Origin: an uncultured Prevotella sp.
GTDB lineage: Bacteria > Bacteroidota > Bacteroidia > Bacteroidales > Bacteroidaceae
Length of the DNA: 53,594 bases
Direction: 5' to 3'
NCBI GenBank assembly: GCA_934229335.1
Contig: CAKQDQ010000006.1
Span: 1-53,594, forward strand
This document shows, one piece after another, positions 26,153-34,797 of the stretch (position 1 is its first letter; each line of letters opens with the position of its first letter). The notes beneath the pieces are model-generated. The model worked only from the letters and a program-made list of their open reading frames with translations. It ran no database searches and was not told the DNA's origin. Position numbers and translations under genes: made by a program.

Positions 26153-28795
26153 TTACTTTACCCTTGCACCAGCAACGTTGTAAACCTTATCACCGTTTAC
26201 AAGGATTACACGACCATTAACGATGTACTTAACAACAGAAGGAACAACCTGATCTGATGATGTTACCTCATTGATGCCAGTGTAAGCATCTTCTTCTGCG
26301 ATAGACTTCTCGCCATGGTTGAAGATGTAGATGTCATGAACACCCTGTGAAGAGAGGTTGATAGAAGCAAGACGTACATATACTGGTGCACTCTCATTGT
26401 ATGCTACCTCAAACTTCTTGTAGTTACGCATTACTGACGCTGTGGTGAGCTCGCCACCAAGTGTCTCCCATGTTGTGCCATCAGCTGAAATCTGTATAGC
26501 TACCTTGCCAGGCTTGCCCACACCAGTAGTCTTGTCACCGTTTACGTTAGCTATTATTGCTACTACATTGAACGGACCATCAAACGCCTTGGTTGACGCT
26601 ATTGCGCCAGTGTATACGTCATTTGACGCGATACCACCGAACTGCACGCACGCTGTTGTTGCGAGCTGCTCGAAATAGTCCTCTGCACGCTCTGGGTTAT
26701 AACCGCTAAAGTCACCTACCTGAGTGCTGAGTGTGTTGCTCTGGAATATCATTACCTGACCTGCTGAGGTGAGCTGCCAGTCTGGATCTGCACTGTTTGT
26801 TGTAACAGATGCTGCCTTTGGAGTCTTCTCAAATACAGGATTGCCTTTCTCATCTAATACAGGCTCACCGTCATCACCGTATACAAGGTCACCCTGCTCA
26901 TAGCTTGCAGTGGCTGTTTTACCCCAAGAGAAGTAATAGTTACTTGCTGTCCACTTCTCCATTGGTGTGCCATCAAGTGAAAGGTTTGCGAGAGTGTTCC
27001 AACCATTTGCGCTGAAGTGTGCTACTTCATCACGGCGAACGTTCTTCATGTTTGCCTTAACCTCAGCCTCAACAGACTCTGACTGCACGAGCTTTTCTGC
27101 GGCATCTTCCTTACCTATAGCAAATGCTGTGATAGTACCAGCGTGCTTGAGTACGATAGGCTCTACATACTTGCTTGAGTAGATAGGGTTGTCAGAACCG
27201 ATGAAGTTATACCAAATGTCTACGTTGTCGCCCTCTTCGCTTGCGAGAGTGATGGTAGCGTCTTCTGTTCCAGCATTACCTGCAACAGAAACTGTTGGCT
27301 TCTTGGCTTGGTTATAAATCTTAACGTCAAATGAGTTTGTCTCACTTACAGTGTAACCATCAGCAATTGATATTGCCTTGATTGTAGCATCAGAGGTAAA
27401 TTCCAATGGTTCTGTGTAAACAGGGCTATCAAGTGTTGGTTCAGTACCGTCTGTTGTGTAGTATATAACAGCGTTTTTGTTGATGTTATAAAGTTGTACT
27501 GTGGTCTTCTTGTCACCGTAAGCAGCCTTGTATGCAGTCTTGGCACAAGCAGAAACATCAGCCTTTGAAGCTGCTGCCTCAGCGATAATGTTCTTCAAAA
27601 TAGCGTAAGATGACTCTGTATAGTCACCTGCTACGCCATAGTATGTATATGAGTTGTGACCAGCATTGTAAACATATGCTATCACAGAGTCAGGTGCTGC
27701 ATAGTCCTCTGGACCTGCAACGATGTACTTAGTTGCATTAGAATGTGCTGTAAGTTTAAGTGGTACAGGGAGCTTTTCGCCATTAGTCAGAGCGAGATAA
27801 CCATCTGTTGCCCAGTCTTCAAAGCCTGTAAACCATGTATCTTTGTAGTCAATAGCCCACGCTGCCTCGTTTTCTACACCGAGAGGATTACCATATCCTA
27901 ATGCTTCTGCTACTACAGGGTTGAAGTTAACGACTGGCTGCCAGTACATATTTGGCTTGATTGCTGAAATGAAATCTGCATCATTTGGCAGTGAACCGTC
28001 AAGTACTACAACGTCATACGCCATCAATTCCTCCTTAGAAGGGGTCTTTGTGTTGATGTTTATGCCCTCAAAGGTATAGTTTTCTGCATCGCTGATTGCG
28101 CTATAAAGTGGCAATGCCTCGAAGCCATCGCCTGCAGCGTCGTAGTAAAGGTATCCTACCTTGACAGACTTTGGTGCGTCTCCTTCACCAATGATGATGT
28201 AGTGAATGTGTGAACCACTGGTACAAGCAAGTTTAAGAGTTGCTTCTTCAGCATTACTGTTAATGAGTTCCACCTCCTTAATGATACCATCGTCCATGCT
28301 TGTGAATTGTGTTGCACCATTAGCGTCAGCGAAACCGCCGCTTACTTTGAAACCACGAGCTGCGGTTGTAGAGTGTGAACTGTAACCAAACTTAACGTTC
28401 TCGCCAGCCGGTACGGTCAACTCTACATAGTCTACAGAGTTTTTACCGTTAATCCAAAGGCAAGGACCTTTTGACGATGTAGGGTCATCTGTAGGACCAA
28501 GTTTAATGTTTACGTGCTTAGCAGAAGCCAAACCACCGAGACGAAGTCCCTCAAACTCGGGGATGTTCATTGCTTCTCCGTTATAATCCATAACGGCAGT
28601 CTTTCCGCCTGTGTACTGTTGGCTTTCGTAGTTGTTTGTCTGCTTGGTCCAATACTTAGTGTCTCCGTCAAGGATAGAGAGTGTAGAAGCACTGAAACCA
28701 CCACGGAAATCCCACGTACGACGGTAATTATCCGCCGCATTCACTGATAATACACAAAGCATTACCAATGACAAAAGAGTAAAGATTTTCTTCAT
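26153..28795 (-). CDS. Large secreted protein with chitobiase-like C-terminal repeat domain; function unknown
   Basis: An 880-residue protein with a clear signal peptide (KKIFTLLSLVMLCVLSVNA). The N-terminal ~200 residues (starting with YRRTWDFRGG) look like a beta-rich binding module. Residues about 210-405 alternate hydrophobic strands and helices (YDVVVLDGSLPN) in a Rossmann/amidotransferase-like pattern. Residues about 420-500 (VIYYTTDGTEPTLDSPVYTEP) match the chitobiase/hexosaminidase C-terminal domain often found in Bacteroidetes glycan-active proteins. The tail ending KVYNVAGARVK resembles that of the adjacent PL4 lyase. A role in surface glycan use is inferred from the domains and neighbour; no catalytic motif was recognised. 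Confidence 0.75.
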   Translation of the reverse strand: MKKIFTLLSLVMLCVLSVNAADNYRRTWDFRGGFSASTLSILDGDTKYWTKQTNNYESQQYTGGKTAVMDYNGEAMNIPEFEGLRLGGLASAKHVNIKLGPTDDPTSSKGPCLWINGKNSVDYVELTVPAGENVKFGYSSHSTTAARGFKVSGGFADANGATQFTSMDDGIIKEVELINSNAEEATLKLACTSGSHIHYIIIGEGDAPKSVKVGYLYYDAAGDGFEALPLYSAISDAENYTFEGININTKTPSKEELMAYDVVVLDGSLPNDADFISAIKPNMYWQPVVNFNPVVAEALGYGNPLGVENEAAWAIDYKDTWFTGFEDWATDGYLALTNGEKLPVPLKLTAHSNATKYIVAGPEDYAAPDSVIAYVYNAGHNSYTYYGVAGDYTESSYAILKNIIAEAAASKADVSACAKTAYKAAYGDKKTTVQLYNINKNAVIYYTTDGTEPTLDSPVYTEPLEFTSDATIKAISIADGYTVSETNSFDVKIYNQAKKPTVSVAGNAGTEDATITLASEEGDNVDIWYNFIGSDNPIYSSKYVEPIVLKHAGTITAFAIGKEDAAEKLVQSESVEAEVKANMKNVRRDEVAHFSANGWNTLANLSLDGTPMEKWTASNYYFSWGKTATASYEQGDLVYGDDGEPVLDEKGNPVFEKTPKAASVTTNSADPDWQLTSAGQVMIFQSNTLSTQVGDFSGYNPERAEDYFEQLATTACVQFGGIASNDVYTGAIASTKAFDGPFNVVAIIANVNGDKTTGVGKPGKVAIQISADGTTWETLGGELTTASVMRNYKKFEVAYNESAPVYVRLASINLSSQGVHDIYIFNHGEKSIAEEDAYTGINEVTSSDQVVPSVVKYIVNGRVILVNGDKVYNVAGARVK

Positions 28796-28852
28796 ACGAT
28801 AATAGTTTACGTAGTTATTTAATAATGTAATAAATGCTTACATATAGTGAAA

Positions 28853-28870
28853 GCTCTCTTTTTAGAGAGC
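28853..28870. repeat. Hairpin in the leader of the 880-residue protein gene
   Basis: GCTCTCT and AGAGAGC form a perfect 7-bp stem with a 4-nt loop, in the ~135-nt untranslated leader between the promoter at 28935 and the start codon. Confidence 0.5.
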
Positions 28871-28934
28871 AAGTTAAGTCTGTTAGTAGTACTTTAGCTT
28901 TTCCTTTTGCTTACGATAACACAAGTTTTCGTTG

Positions 28935-28965
28935 CAAAGGTAATAAAAAAAGAATTAACCACAAA
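28935..28965 (-). promoter_or_regulatory. Promoter of the 880-residue secreted protein gene
   Basis: On the minus strand TTTG (28962-28965), 19 bp, then TACCTTTG (28935-28942) matches the Bacteroidetes -33/-7 consensus. The predicted leader is about 135 nt. Confidence 0.75.
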
Positions 28966-29009
28966 ACATTTTTGCGGTTAATTTCAATTTTTCTGTTTTT
29001 CGATACTAA

Positions 29010-29618
29010 TTATAATCCTTGCCTTTTTATTTCCTCTGCCGCGTCACATAGATATTGATACCACTGTTCTCCGAATCTTCTTATCAGTGGTTCACGCAGG
29101 AATTTGTATACTGGCAGGTTTATTTCGCGTCCTTTCTTTACTGCATCTTGACACACATCCCAGCGGTTATACGTCAGGGCTACCATGCCGTTCTTCAGTG
29201 TTTTCTCTCTTATCGGGTACAAGGCGCACGATATTGGCTTACACCATTTTATCTTTCCTGCTCTGAAAGCTCTCTCATAAGCGCACAAACAGCAGTTTTT
29301 TACGGTTCCATCGGGCAATTCGAGGTCTTGATAACAGGTAAAGACGCAGTCCTTTCCATTGACAATGGAGGTTACAAGGTCTCCTTCTTCATCGGTATAT
29401 GCTACTCCTTGCTTGTCGATTACACTTTGTGCGGAGGCTGAAAGGTCCGTCCACACAGCGTCAAGGTTATCTTCTATTTCCGCCATTTCATCGAGAGTGA
29501 CAGGTGCTCCAGCATCTCCTTCTATGCAACATTGTCCTTTACATTTCGCCAGATCGCAGCAGAAGCACTCTGTGAAGATGTCCATGGAAACGAGTTTGTT
29601 CTCTATCTCTATTATCAT
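29010..29618 (-). CDS. DUF3109 family cysteine-rich protein
   Basis: A 202-residue cytoplasmic protein of the DUF3109 family, whose function is not established. It has many conserved cysteines: CFCCDLAKCKGQCC (about residues 18-31), FTCYQDLELPDG, NCCLCAYERAF (about 108-118) and CKPISCALYP (about 126-135). The spacing suggests metal or iron-sulfur binding, which is inference. It lies downstream of the AraC-type regulator on the same strand, 90 bp apart. Confidence 0.8.
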   Translation of the reverse strand: MIIEIENKLVSMDIFTECFCCDLAKCKGQCCIEGDAGAPVTLDEMAEIEDNLDAVWTDLSASAQSVIDKQGVAYTDEEGDLVTSIVNGKDCVFTCYQDLELPDGTVKNCCLCAYERAFRAGKIKWCKPISCALYPIREKTLKNGMVALTYNRWDVCQDAVKKGREINLPVYKFLREPLIRRFGEQWYQYLCDAAEEIKRQGL

Positions 29619-29708
29619 TGTTGTGTAATTGATGGTGGTTATTATTGTTTATGGCAACAGACTACTGATTAAGCTGTGTTGCACTGAAGCTACAATACTT
29701 CTTTTTCG

Positions 29709-30605
29709 TTATATTTCCAAGCCGTTGCGATAATCTGACGGACTAACGCCGACGTTGTCTTTGAAGTACTTTCCGAAGAAAGACTGTGTTGGAAAGTTCA
29801 TCTCTGCGGCTATTTCGCTGATGCGTTTGTTGGTGTGGCGCAACTGGTTTCTTATTTCAGTAGTGACAAATTTGTCAATCCATTCGTTCGGTGAGCGACG
29901 GCTTACGGAGGTGATTGCCTCGCAAAGGTACTTTGGCGACAGCTCCATCTGTGCCGCATACCACTGCACTTGCCTCTGTTTGCGGTAGTTTCTCTCCACA
30001 AGCTGTATGTATTGCACGAATATTCTCTCCGCTCTTGACCGTTTATCTTCTTTATCTGCTGTGGGTAAAGATTTCTCAAAGGTGCCTCTCATATCGTAAA
30101 TCATAGCGAGTATGAGCAGTCTTACTACCTCTATGCGATACGGGTGTTGTTCGTTGTCAACGCATTTACGTAGCTGTGACATATAGATACGTAACGATTC
30201 CAAGTCTTCTTGCCCTATTTCGAACTGCGGATGATTATGTGTCAGCAAGAAGAGGTTGCTCATATTGCTGATGTCCTTCAGTATCTCCTGCAGCAGTTTG
30301 TATGACAAGAAAAAGCCGATTCCATCGAAGTCAGGACTGAAGTTGATGCTATCCACGACCGACTCGTCTGTAATCACCATTATATTATTACGGCATACCA
30401 CACGTTTTTTCTCGTTTACCGCGAGCGAAGCCACTCCATCTGTACACACTCCCATGAACATACAGAGTGAGAATCGCCTTGCCGCTGCCAGCGCTGGCAG
30501 TTTCTTTAGTGTGTCAACGAGCACCAACTCGTTACCGATGTGTTGCAGTTTGTATTCGTTAACCAACCGCTCCATCGTAACAGGTGTAATATCCTTTGTT
30601 TTCAT
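29709..30605 (-). CDS. AraC family transcriptional regulator
   Basis: A 298-residue regulator with an N-terminal sensing domain of about 190 residues. Two helix-turn-helix units fill the last ~100 residues. The second recognition helix region reads NKRISEIAAEMNFPTQSFFGKYFKDNVGVSPSDYR, the typical AraC/XylS C-terminal signature (first half near residue 258). The ligand and targets are unknown. It follows gyrB on the same strand with a 139-bp gap that holds a plus-strand promoter and hairpin, so it is probably not co-transcribed with gyrB without read-through. Confidence 0.93.
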   Translation of the reverse strand: MKTKDITPVTMERLVNEYKLQHIGNELVLVDTLKKLPALAAARRFSLCMFMGVCTDGVASLAVNEKKRVVCRNNIMVITDESVVDSINFSPDFDGIGFFLSYKLLQEILKDISNMSNLFLLTHNHPQFEIGQEDLESLRIYMSQLRKCVDNEQHPYRIEVVRLLILAMIYDMRGTFEKSLPTADKEDKRSRAERIFVQYIQLVERNYRKQRQVQWYAAQMELSPKYLCEAITSVSRRSPNEWIDKFVTTEIRNQLRHTNKRISEIAAEMNFPTQSFFGKYFKDNVGVSPSDYRNGLEI

Positions 30606-30625
30606 TCCTGCGTTTTATACCTTTG
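30595..30625 (+). promoter_or_regulatory. Plus-strand promoter in the araC-gyrB gap
   Basis: TTTG (30595-30598), 19 bp, TACCTTTG (30618-30625) is a close match to the Bacteroidetes consensus. It points away from araC and toward the 3' end of gyrB, where no plus-strand protein gene exists. Confidence 0.65.
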
Positions 30626-30631
30626 TTTGTA

Positions 30632-30703
30632 TTATTCTAACAGTGAGGAGGCTCCTGCATCCGTTTTCTTTTCTACGGCAAATGCAGAAGCCTCCTTTAT
30701 TTT
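30632..30703 (+). ncRNA. Candidate small RNA (about 70 nt) ending in a strong hairpin
   Basis: Downstream of the plus-strand promoter at 30595-30625 lies a hairpin. GGAGGCTCCTGCAT (30647-30660) pairs with ATGCAGAAGCCTCC (30682-30695) with one mismatch, with an inner CCGT/ACGG stem, and is followed by TTTATTTTTT. A transcript started about 7 nt past the -7 box would be almost wholly this structure. It could also be only a terminator protecting against convergent transcription. Confidence 0.5.
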
Positions 30704-30706
30704 TTG

Positions 30707-30750
30707 CGATCGAATCGTTATTTTTTCACGATTAAATCGTTATTTTATGC
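30707..30750. repeat. Two-unit 22-bp repeat overlapping the gyrB stop
   Basis: The unit starting CGATCGAATCGTTATTTT at 30707 is repeated at 30729 with 17 of 22 bases identical. The second copy runs over the gyrB stop codon. Confidence 0.5.
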
Positions 30751-32715
30751 ATCAATATTCGCGTAAGTAGCGTTTTCCTCTATGAATACTCTACGTGGTT
30801 CGACATCATCTCCCATAAGCATAGAGAACACCTCATCAGCATCAGCAGCGTTCTGTATCGTCACCTGTTTCAAGAGGCGTGTCTCTGGGTTCATGGTGGT
30901 ATCCCATAGCTGTTCTGGGTTCATCTCACCGAGACCTTTATATCGCTGTGTATGTATAGCGTCTGGATTGCCTGCTCCATACTTATCGATGAAGTTCTGT
31001 CTCTGTTGGTCTGTATAGCAATACTCCTTCACCTTGTTCTTATATGAACACTGATAGAGCGGAGGTGTAGCTATATAGAGGTGACCTTCTTGTATCACCT
31101 TTGGCATAAAGCGATAGAATAGTGTCATTATCAGCGTGTCGATGTGAGAGCCATCGACATCGGCATCGGTCATGATTATAATCTTATCGTAACGCAGTTT
31201 GTCGATATTCGCCTCCTTTGAGTCTTCTCCGTCAACGCCAAAGCGCACGCCTATACTCTGTATAATGTTCATAACAGACTCTGCCTCAAACACTCTGTGC
31301 CATTGTACCTTCTCTACGTTAAGGATTTTACCGCGCAATGGCAATATAGCCTGAGAGTAACGATCGCGTCCCTGCTTAGCTGAACCGCCTGCAGAGTCAC
31401 CCTCGACGAGGAATATCTCTGAGGTCTTAGGGTCTTTATTAGAGCAGTCGGCGAGCTTACCTGGCAGTCCACCGCCTGTCATCACGTTCTTACGCTGTAC
31501 GCTCTCACGTGCCTTACGCGCTGCAATACGTGCCGTTGCTGCCAAGACTACCTTCTCACATATTTGGTGTGCTTCCTTTGGATGCTCTTCCAAGTACGCT
31601 CCCATTGCCTCGCCTACAGCCTGTTGCACCGCACCACTGACCTCACTGTTGCCCAACTTGGTCTTGGTCTGTCCCTCAAACTGTGGCTCCGCTACCTTTA
31701 CAGATATGATGGCTGTCAAGCCTTCACGGAAGTCGTCTTGCGCTATCTCTAACTTCGCCTTCTCTATCTGCTTGCGCAGCTGGTCGTCATTATCGGCATA
31801 CTTCTTCAATGAGCGTGACAATGCGATACGGAAGCCTGTAAGATGCGTACCGCCCTCTATGGTATTGATATTGTTAACGTACGAGTGTATGTTCTCAGAG
31901 TAGTCGTTATTATAGAGCAACGCTATCTCTATGGGCACATTGTTCTTCTCTGTCTTGAGATATATAGGCTCACCGATGATAGAAGTACGGTGACGATCAA
32001 CGTAGCGGACGAACTCTTTCAGTCCTTCTTTAGCGTGGAACACTTCTGGAGTGCGTAGCTTTCCCTCTTCATCAGGGCGCAAATCTGTCAGTGTTATTGT
32101 TATGCCAGCATTAAGGAATGCGAGTTCTCTCATACGGCTTGCGATGATGTCGTATTTATATACCGTAGTGGTAAAGATACTACCATCAGGCCAGAACTGC
32201 TGTCTTGTGCCGCGCTTATCGGTCTCTCCCACTACCTTTACGTCGTAAAGAGGCTTACCCTTAGCATATTCCTGCTGGTATATCTTTCCATCGCGAAAGA
32301 CCTGTGACAACATATGTGTAGAAAGAGCGTTGACACAGCTTACGCCTACACCGTGCAGACCACCAGAAACTTTGTATGAGCCTTTATCGAACTTACCGCC
32401 AGCATGTAGCACCGTCATTACGACTTCAAGGGCAGACTTGTGCAATTTAGGATGTTCGTCAACAGGAATACCGCGTCCGTTATCTTGAACCGTGATTGAG
32501 TTGTCCTCGTTTATCGTGACCTCGATATGTGTACAGTATCCTGCCATTGCCTCATCGATAGAGTTATCCACTGTCTCGTTAACGAGATGGTGCAGTCCCT
32601 TCTCTGAGATATCACCAATATACATGGCAGGTCTCTTGCGTACTGCCTCAAGACCTTCGAGCACCTGGATGCTACTACCAGTATAGTTCGTTTCTTTTTC
32701 CTCTATTTCTTCCAT
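30745..32715 (-). CDS. gyrB: DNA gyrase subunit B
   Basis: The ATPase subunit of gyrase, which introduces negative supercoils with GyrA. It has the GHKL ATPase motifs ETVDNSIDEAMAG (about residues 47-59), DNGRGIPVDEH and GGLHGVGVSCVNALS. The TOPRIM metal site follows with EGDSAGGSAKQ (about 432) and MTDADVDGSHI (about 514), then the closing QRYKGLGEMNPEQLW. At 656 residues it is the short form lacking the E. coli insert. GyrB rather than ParE is favoured by overall pattern and length. It has its own promoter. Confidence 0.96.
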   Translation of the reverse strand: MEEIEEKETNYTGSSIQVLEGLEAVRKRPAMYIGDISEKGLHHLVNETVDNSIDEAMAGYCTHIEVTINEDNSITVQDNGRGIPVDEHPKLHKSALEVVMTVLHAGGKFDKGSYKVSGGLHGVGVSCVNALSTHMLSQVFRDGKIYQQEYAKGKPLYDVKVVGETDKRGTRQQFWPDGSIFTTTVYKYDIIASRMRELAFLNAGITITLTDLRPDEEGKLRTPEVFHAKEGLKEFVRYVDRHRTSIIGEPIYLKTEKNNVPIEIALLYNNDYSENIHSYVNNINTIEGGTHLTGFRIALSRSLKKYADNDDQLRKQIEKAKLEIAQDDFREGLTAIISVKVAEPQFEGQTKTKLGNSEVSGAVQQAVGEAMGAYLEEHPKEAHQICEKVVLAATARIAARKARESVQRKNVMTGGGLPGKLADCSNKDPKTSEIFLVEGDSAGGSAKQGRDRYSQAILPLRGKILNVEKVQWHRVFEAESVMNIIQSIGVRFGVDGEDSKEANIDKLRYDKIIIMTDADVDGSHIDTLIMTLFYRFMPKVIQEGHLYIATPPLYQCSYKNKVKEYCYTDQQRQNFIDKYGAGNPDAIHTQRYKGLGEMNPEQLWDTTMNPETRLLKQVTIQNAADADEVFSMLMGDDVEPRRVFIEENATYANIDA

Positions 32716-32740
32716 TTAACCAAGCGTTTTGTTTTACTTG

Positions 32741-32771
32741 CAAAGTTAATAAATTTATCCGAACTATACAA
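32741..32771 (-). promoter_or_regulatory. Promoter of gyrB
   Basis: On the minus strand TTG (32769-32771), 20 bp, TAACTTTG (32741-32748), 26 bp upstream of the gyrB ATG. Confidence 0.75.
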
Positions 32772-32882
32772 GTATTTCCGAGTGATTTTTCGCCATTTTA
32801 GCGTGTCTCACGGCACTCTCCGAGTGTCTCACAGGAATGGTATCATTGCTTCTCTCTAACAATGCTACAGTAGCACAGAAAC

Positions 32883-32923
32883 GCCCATATTCTAAGGGAC
32901 GCTGAGTCACTTTGAATATGGGC
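32883..32923. terminator. Second hairpin downstream of rpsT
   Basis: GCCCATATTC (32883-32892) and GAATATGGGC (32914-32923) form a perfect 10-bp stem with a 21-nt loop. It lies just past the rpsT terminator in the 367-bp gyrB-rpsT gap. The rest of that gap shows only the gyrB promoter and two TGTCTCAC repeats. Confidence 0.45.
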
Positions 32924-32926
32924 AAT

Positions 32927-32964
32927 AAAAAAAGGCTGTTACCCCTCGCGGGCTGCAGCCTTTT
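32927..32964 (-). terminator. Terminator of rpsT
   Basis: AAAAGGCTG (32930-32938) and CAGCCTTTT (32956-32964) form the stem. On the minus strand it continues into a run of T (32927-32933). Confidence 0.8.
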
Positions 32965-33082
32965 GATAAAAATTATTATGGAAACAATCTTGTGTTCTAT
33001 TCCATTTGCTTTCTCATGTCATTATGTCCAACGAGAGTTCTCGTTCTACATTCTTCTATGACACGGGGAAGCCACTTTTCAC

Positions 33083-33337
33083 TTACGCAAGCTTCTGAAT
33101 GTAAGCAGAGAGCTTAGACTTGATGTTCGCAGCCTTATTCTTATGAATAATATTGTTCTTAGCGAGCTTATCAAGCATCTTCTGTACAGAAGGATAAAGC
33201 TTTACAGCCTCTTCCTTGTTCTCGATAGCACGAAGTTTACGAACTGCGTTACGCATAGTCTTTGCGTAGTACTTGTTGTGAAGAGTCTTTTTCTTGTCCT
33301 GACGGATTCTCTTCTCACATGACTTGTGATTTGCCAT
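33083..33337 (-). CDS. rpsT: 30S ribosomal protein S20
   Basis: An 84-residue, strongly basic, all-helical protein that binds the 5' domain of 16S rRNA. It starts [22 protein letters not shown], the family's N-terminal pattern. It ends with the conserved [18 protein letters not shown] region. It lies downstream of tRNA-Glu on the same strand (about 195 bp), so it may share the tRNA promoter; no separate promoter is obvious. Confidence 0.96.
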   Translation of the reverse strand: MANHKSCEKRIRQDKKKTLHNKYYAKTMRNAVRKLRAIENKEEAVKLYPSVQKMLDKLAKNNIIHKNKAANIKSKLSAYIQKLA

Positions 33338-33530
33338 TGTTGTAAATAGTTTTTGTTTTGTCTGCTACATCGAGCAAACAGATTAATAATGTTAGCTTAT
33401 GGGTCTTGCGCTACTATTGCTGCCCTGGGCGAGTTAAATGGATTTTCAATTAAAAATCTCACTTTCACTCTCCATCACCTTTTCACTTCCGTTAGCGCAT
33501 CACTGCACGATGATGGATAAACTTTTCGTT

Positions 33531-33605
33531 TGGTAGCGTGTAGGGGAGTCGAACCCCTCTTGCAAGAATGAAAATCTTGAGTACTAACCGATATACGAAC
33601 ACGCC
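33531..33605 (-). tRNA. tRNA-Glu (TTC)
   Basis: Read on the minus strand it starts GGCGTGTTCGTATATCGGTT, with an anticodon loop containing TTC and a T-arm GAGGGGTTCGACTCCCCT. The acceptor closes at ACACGCT, followed by A and an encoded CCA (33531-33533). The first acceptor pair is G-T. A well-formed promoter lies 60-90 bp upstream. Confidence 0.95.
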
Positions 33606-33665
33606 AAACCGGATTCAAATTCAACAATCAACACTCACAATGGCGTGATGTCAAATTTGCGAGTG

Positions 33666-33697
33666 CAAAGGTACACAATATTTTTTATTCTTGCAAA
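33666..33697 (-). promoter_or_regulatory. Promoter of tRNA-Glu
   Basis: On the minus strand TTTG (33694-33697), 20 bp, TACCTTTG (33666-33673). It is divergent from the recO promoter. Confidence 0.8.
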
Positions 33698-33736
33698 TTT
33701 TATCACGATATTTTTTATTTTTCAGTGCATTTTTTG

Positions 33737-33744
33737 TATTTTTG
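33737..33744 (+). promoter_or_regulatory. -7 element (TATTTTTG) of recO
   Basis: TATTTTTG matches TAnnTTTG, 29 bp before the recO ATG. The upstream area is a T-rich tract without a clean TTTG. Confidence 0.55.
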
Positions 33745-33773
33745 CAGTAAAATCACAATAGAAAACCACTTTT

Positions 33774-34484
33774 ATGAACCAAAAGACTCGTTGCATCGTA
33801 CTGAAGACTGTAAAGCTAAACGACACGAAAATCATTGCCGACGTGCTGTGTCGCGAGTGCGGTCGCCTCTCGCTTGTGCTGTCTGTAGGTCGTCGTTCCG
33901 CTCATCGTGGTATGTTTCAGCCTCTGACGGTGCTCGACATTGACTACACCGCTACGCCCAAACAGTCGCTTGCACGTCTTAGCGACGCACGTATAGCTCT
34001 AACATACGCTACCATTCCCTTCGATGGCGTTAAGTTGTCGGTTGCTTTTTTCATAGCGGAGTTTCTCTCTTACTGCACTCGCGACCTGCACAGCGACCCT
34101 ACTCTTTACGATTTTGTTGAACAGAACCTCACTTGGCTTGACGTTACCGACAGTGGGATGGCGAACTTTCACCTTATGTTTATGATTCGCATGGCGCGTT
34201 TTTTAGGTTTCTATCCCGACACGGAGGGTTACTTCCCTGGTGCGTTTTTCGACCTTCGCGAGGGCACGTTCTGCCGTTCCGTACCCTGTCATCGTGATTT
34301 TCTGTCGCAGGTGGATGCTGAACACATGATGATGCTTATGCGTATGCGTCCTGGCACGATGCACCTCTTTAGGCTATCACGTGCCGAGCGCAACCGTATT
34401 ACGGACTTCTGCCTACAGTTCTATCGCCTTCACATCCCTGCATTTGGCGACATGAAGACATTGGAGGTATTGAGGGAGTTATAG
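33774..34484 (+). CDS. recO: DNA repair protein RecO
   Basis: A recombination mediator that, with RecR, loads RecA onto SSB-covered gaps. At 236 residues it has the RecO layout. There is an N-terminal OB-fold (KTRCIVLKTVKLNDTKII, then a DYTATPKQSLARL-type segment) followed by a helical domain. The zinc-finger cysteines of some RecO proteins are not evident; only scattered cysteines remain in FCRSVPCHRDF (about 168), as in many Bacteroidetes RecO proteins. It is a single-gene unit with a promoter just upstream. Confidence 0.93.
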   Translation: MNQKTRCIVLKTVKLNDTKIIADVLCRECGRLSLVLSVGRRSAHRGMFQPLTVLDIDYTATPKQSLARLSDARIALTYATIPFDGVKLSVAFFIAEFLSYCTRDLHSDPTLYDFVEQNLTWLDVTDSGMANFHLMFMIRMARFLGFYPDTEGYFPGAFFDLREGTFCRSVPCHRDFLSQVDAEHMMMLMRMRPGTMHLFRLSRAERNRITDFCLQFYRLHIPAFGDMKTLEVLREL

Positions 34485-34520
34485 GGGGAATATTTCTCTT
34501 ATTACGAAAGCTACCTTATC

Positions 34521-34586
34521 GCATTGCGATTTGTATGCTTTCGCATTGCGATTTGTATGCTTTCGCTATGCGATTTGTATGTTATT
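34521..34586. repeat. Three tandem 22-bp units after recO
   Basis: GCATTGCGATTTGTATGCTT starts two identical 22-bp units at 34521 and 34543, and a diverged third follows at 34565. The core TATGCTTTCGCATTGCGA is the same as in the arrays at 22346 and 42718. This is the cleanest array in the window. Confidence 0.85.
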
Positions 34587-34758
34587 GTGCTCCTATGTCT
34601 TTGTAAGCACGAATTATTGTGCTTTGCACTATGTTTTATAACATTAATCATCGTCAAACCGCCATTATTCCTTGTTTAACATTTCTCGTTATTCTATTAA
34701 AGGCGGTTCTATTAAAGAATAATGTCATACTAATCTATTATCCATAAAATAAGAAAGA
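34587..34758. other. Non-coding stretch between recO and glsB
   Basis: No gene is visible. It holds a long-loop inverted repeat AACCGCC/GGCGGTT (34657-34663, 34702-34708) and two TCTATTAAAG copies. The TTTGTAAGCAC motif near 34610 recalls the flanks of other 22-bp arrays. Confidence 0.4.
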
Positions 34759-34792
34759 CGTCCAGCACTATGAATTTTCATAATACTGGACG
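34752..34792 (-). terminator. Terminator of glsB
   Basis: CGTCCAG (34759-34765) pairs with CTGGACG (34786-34792), extended by an imperfect inner stem. A T-rich tail follows on the minus strand. Confidence 0.65.
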
Positions 34793-34797
34793 ACCTA

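Noticed and set aside
32782..32830. Possible further array (GTG at 21-bp steps, TGTCTCAC twice) upstream of gyrB
   Set aside because: The spacing is 21 rather than 22 bp and only one short motif is conserved, so chance is likely.
34521..34586. CRISPR array
   Set aside because: The repeats are head-to-tail with no spacers and no cas genes are present; the other 22-bp arrays are the same.
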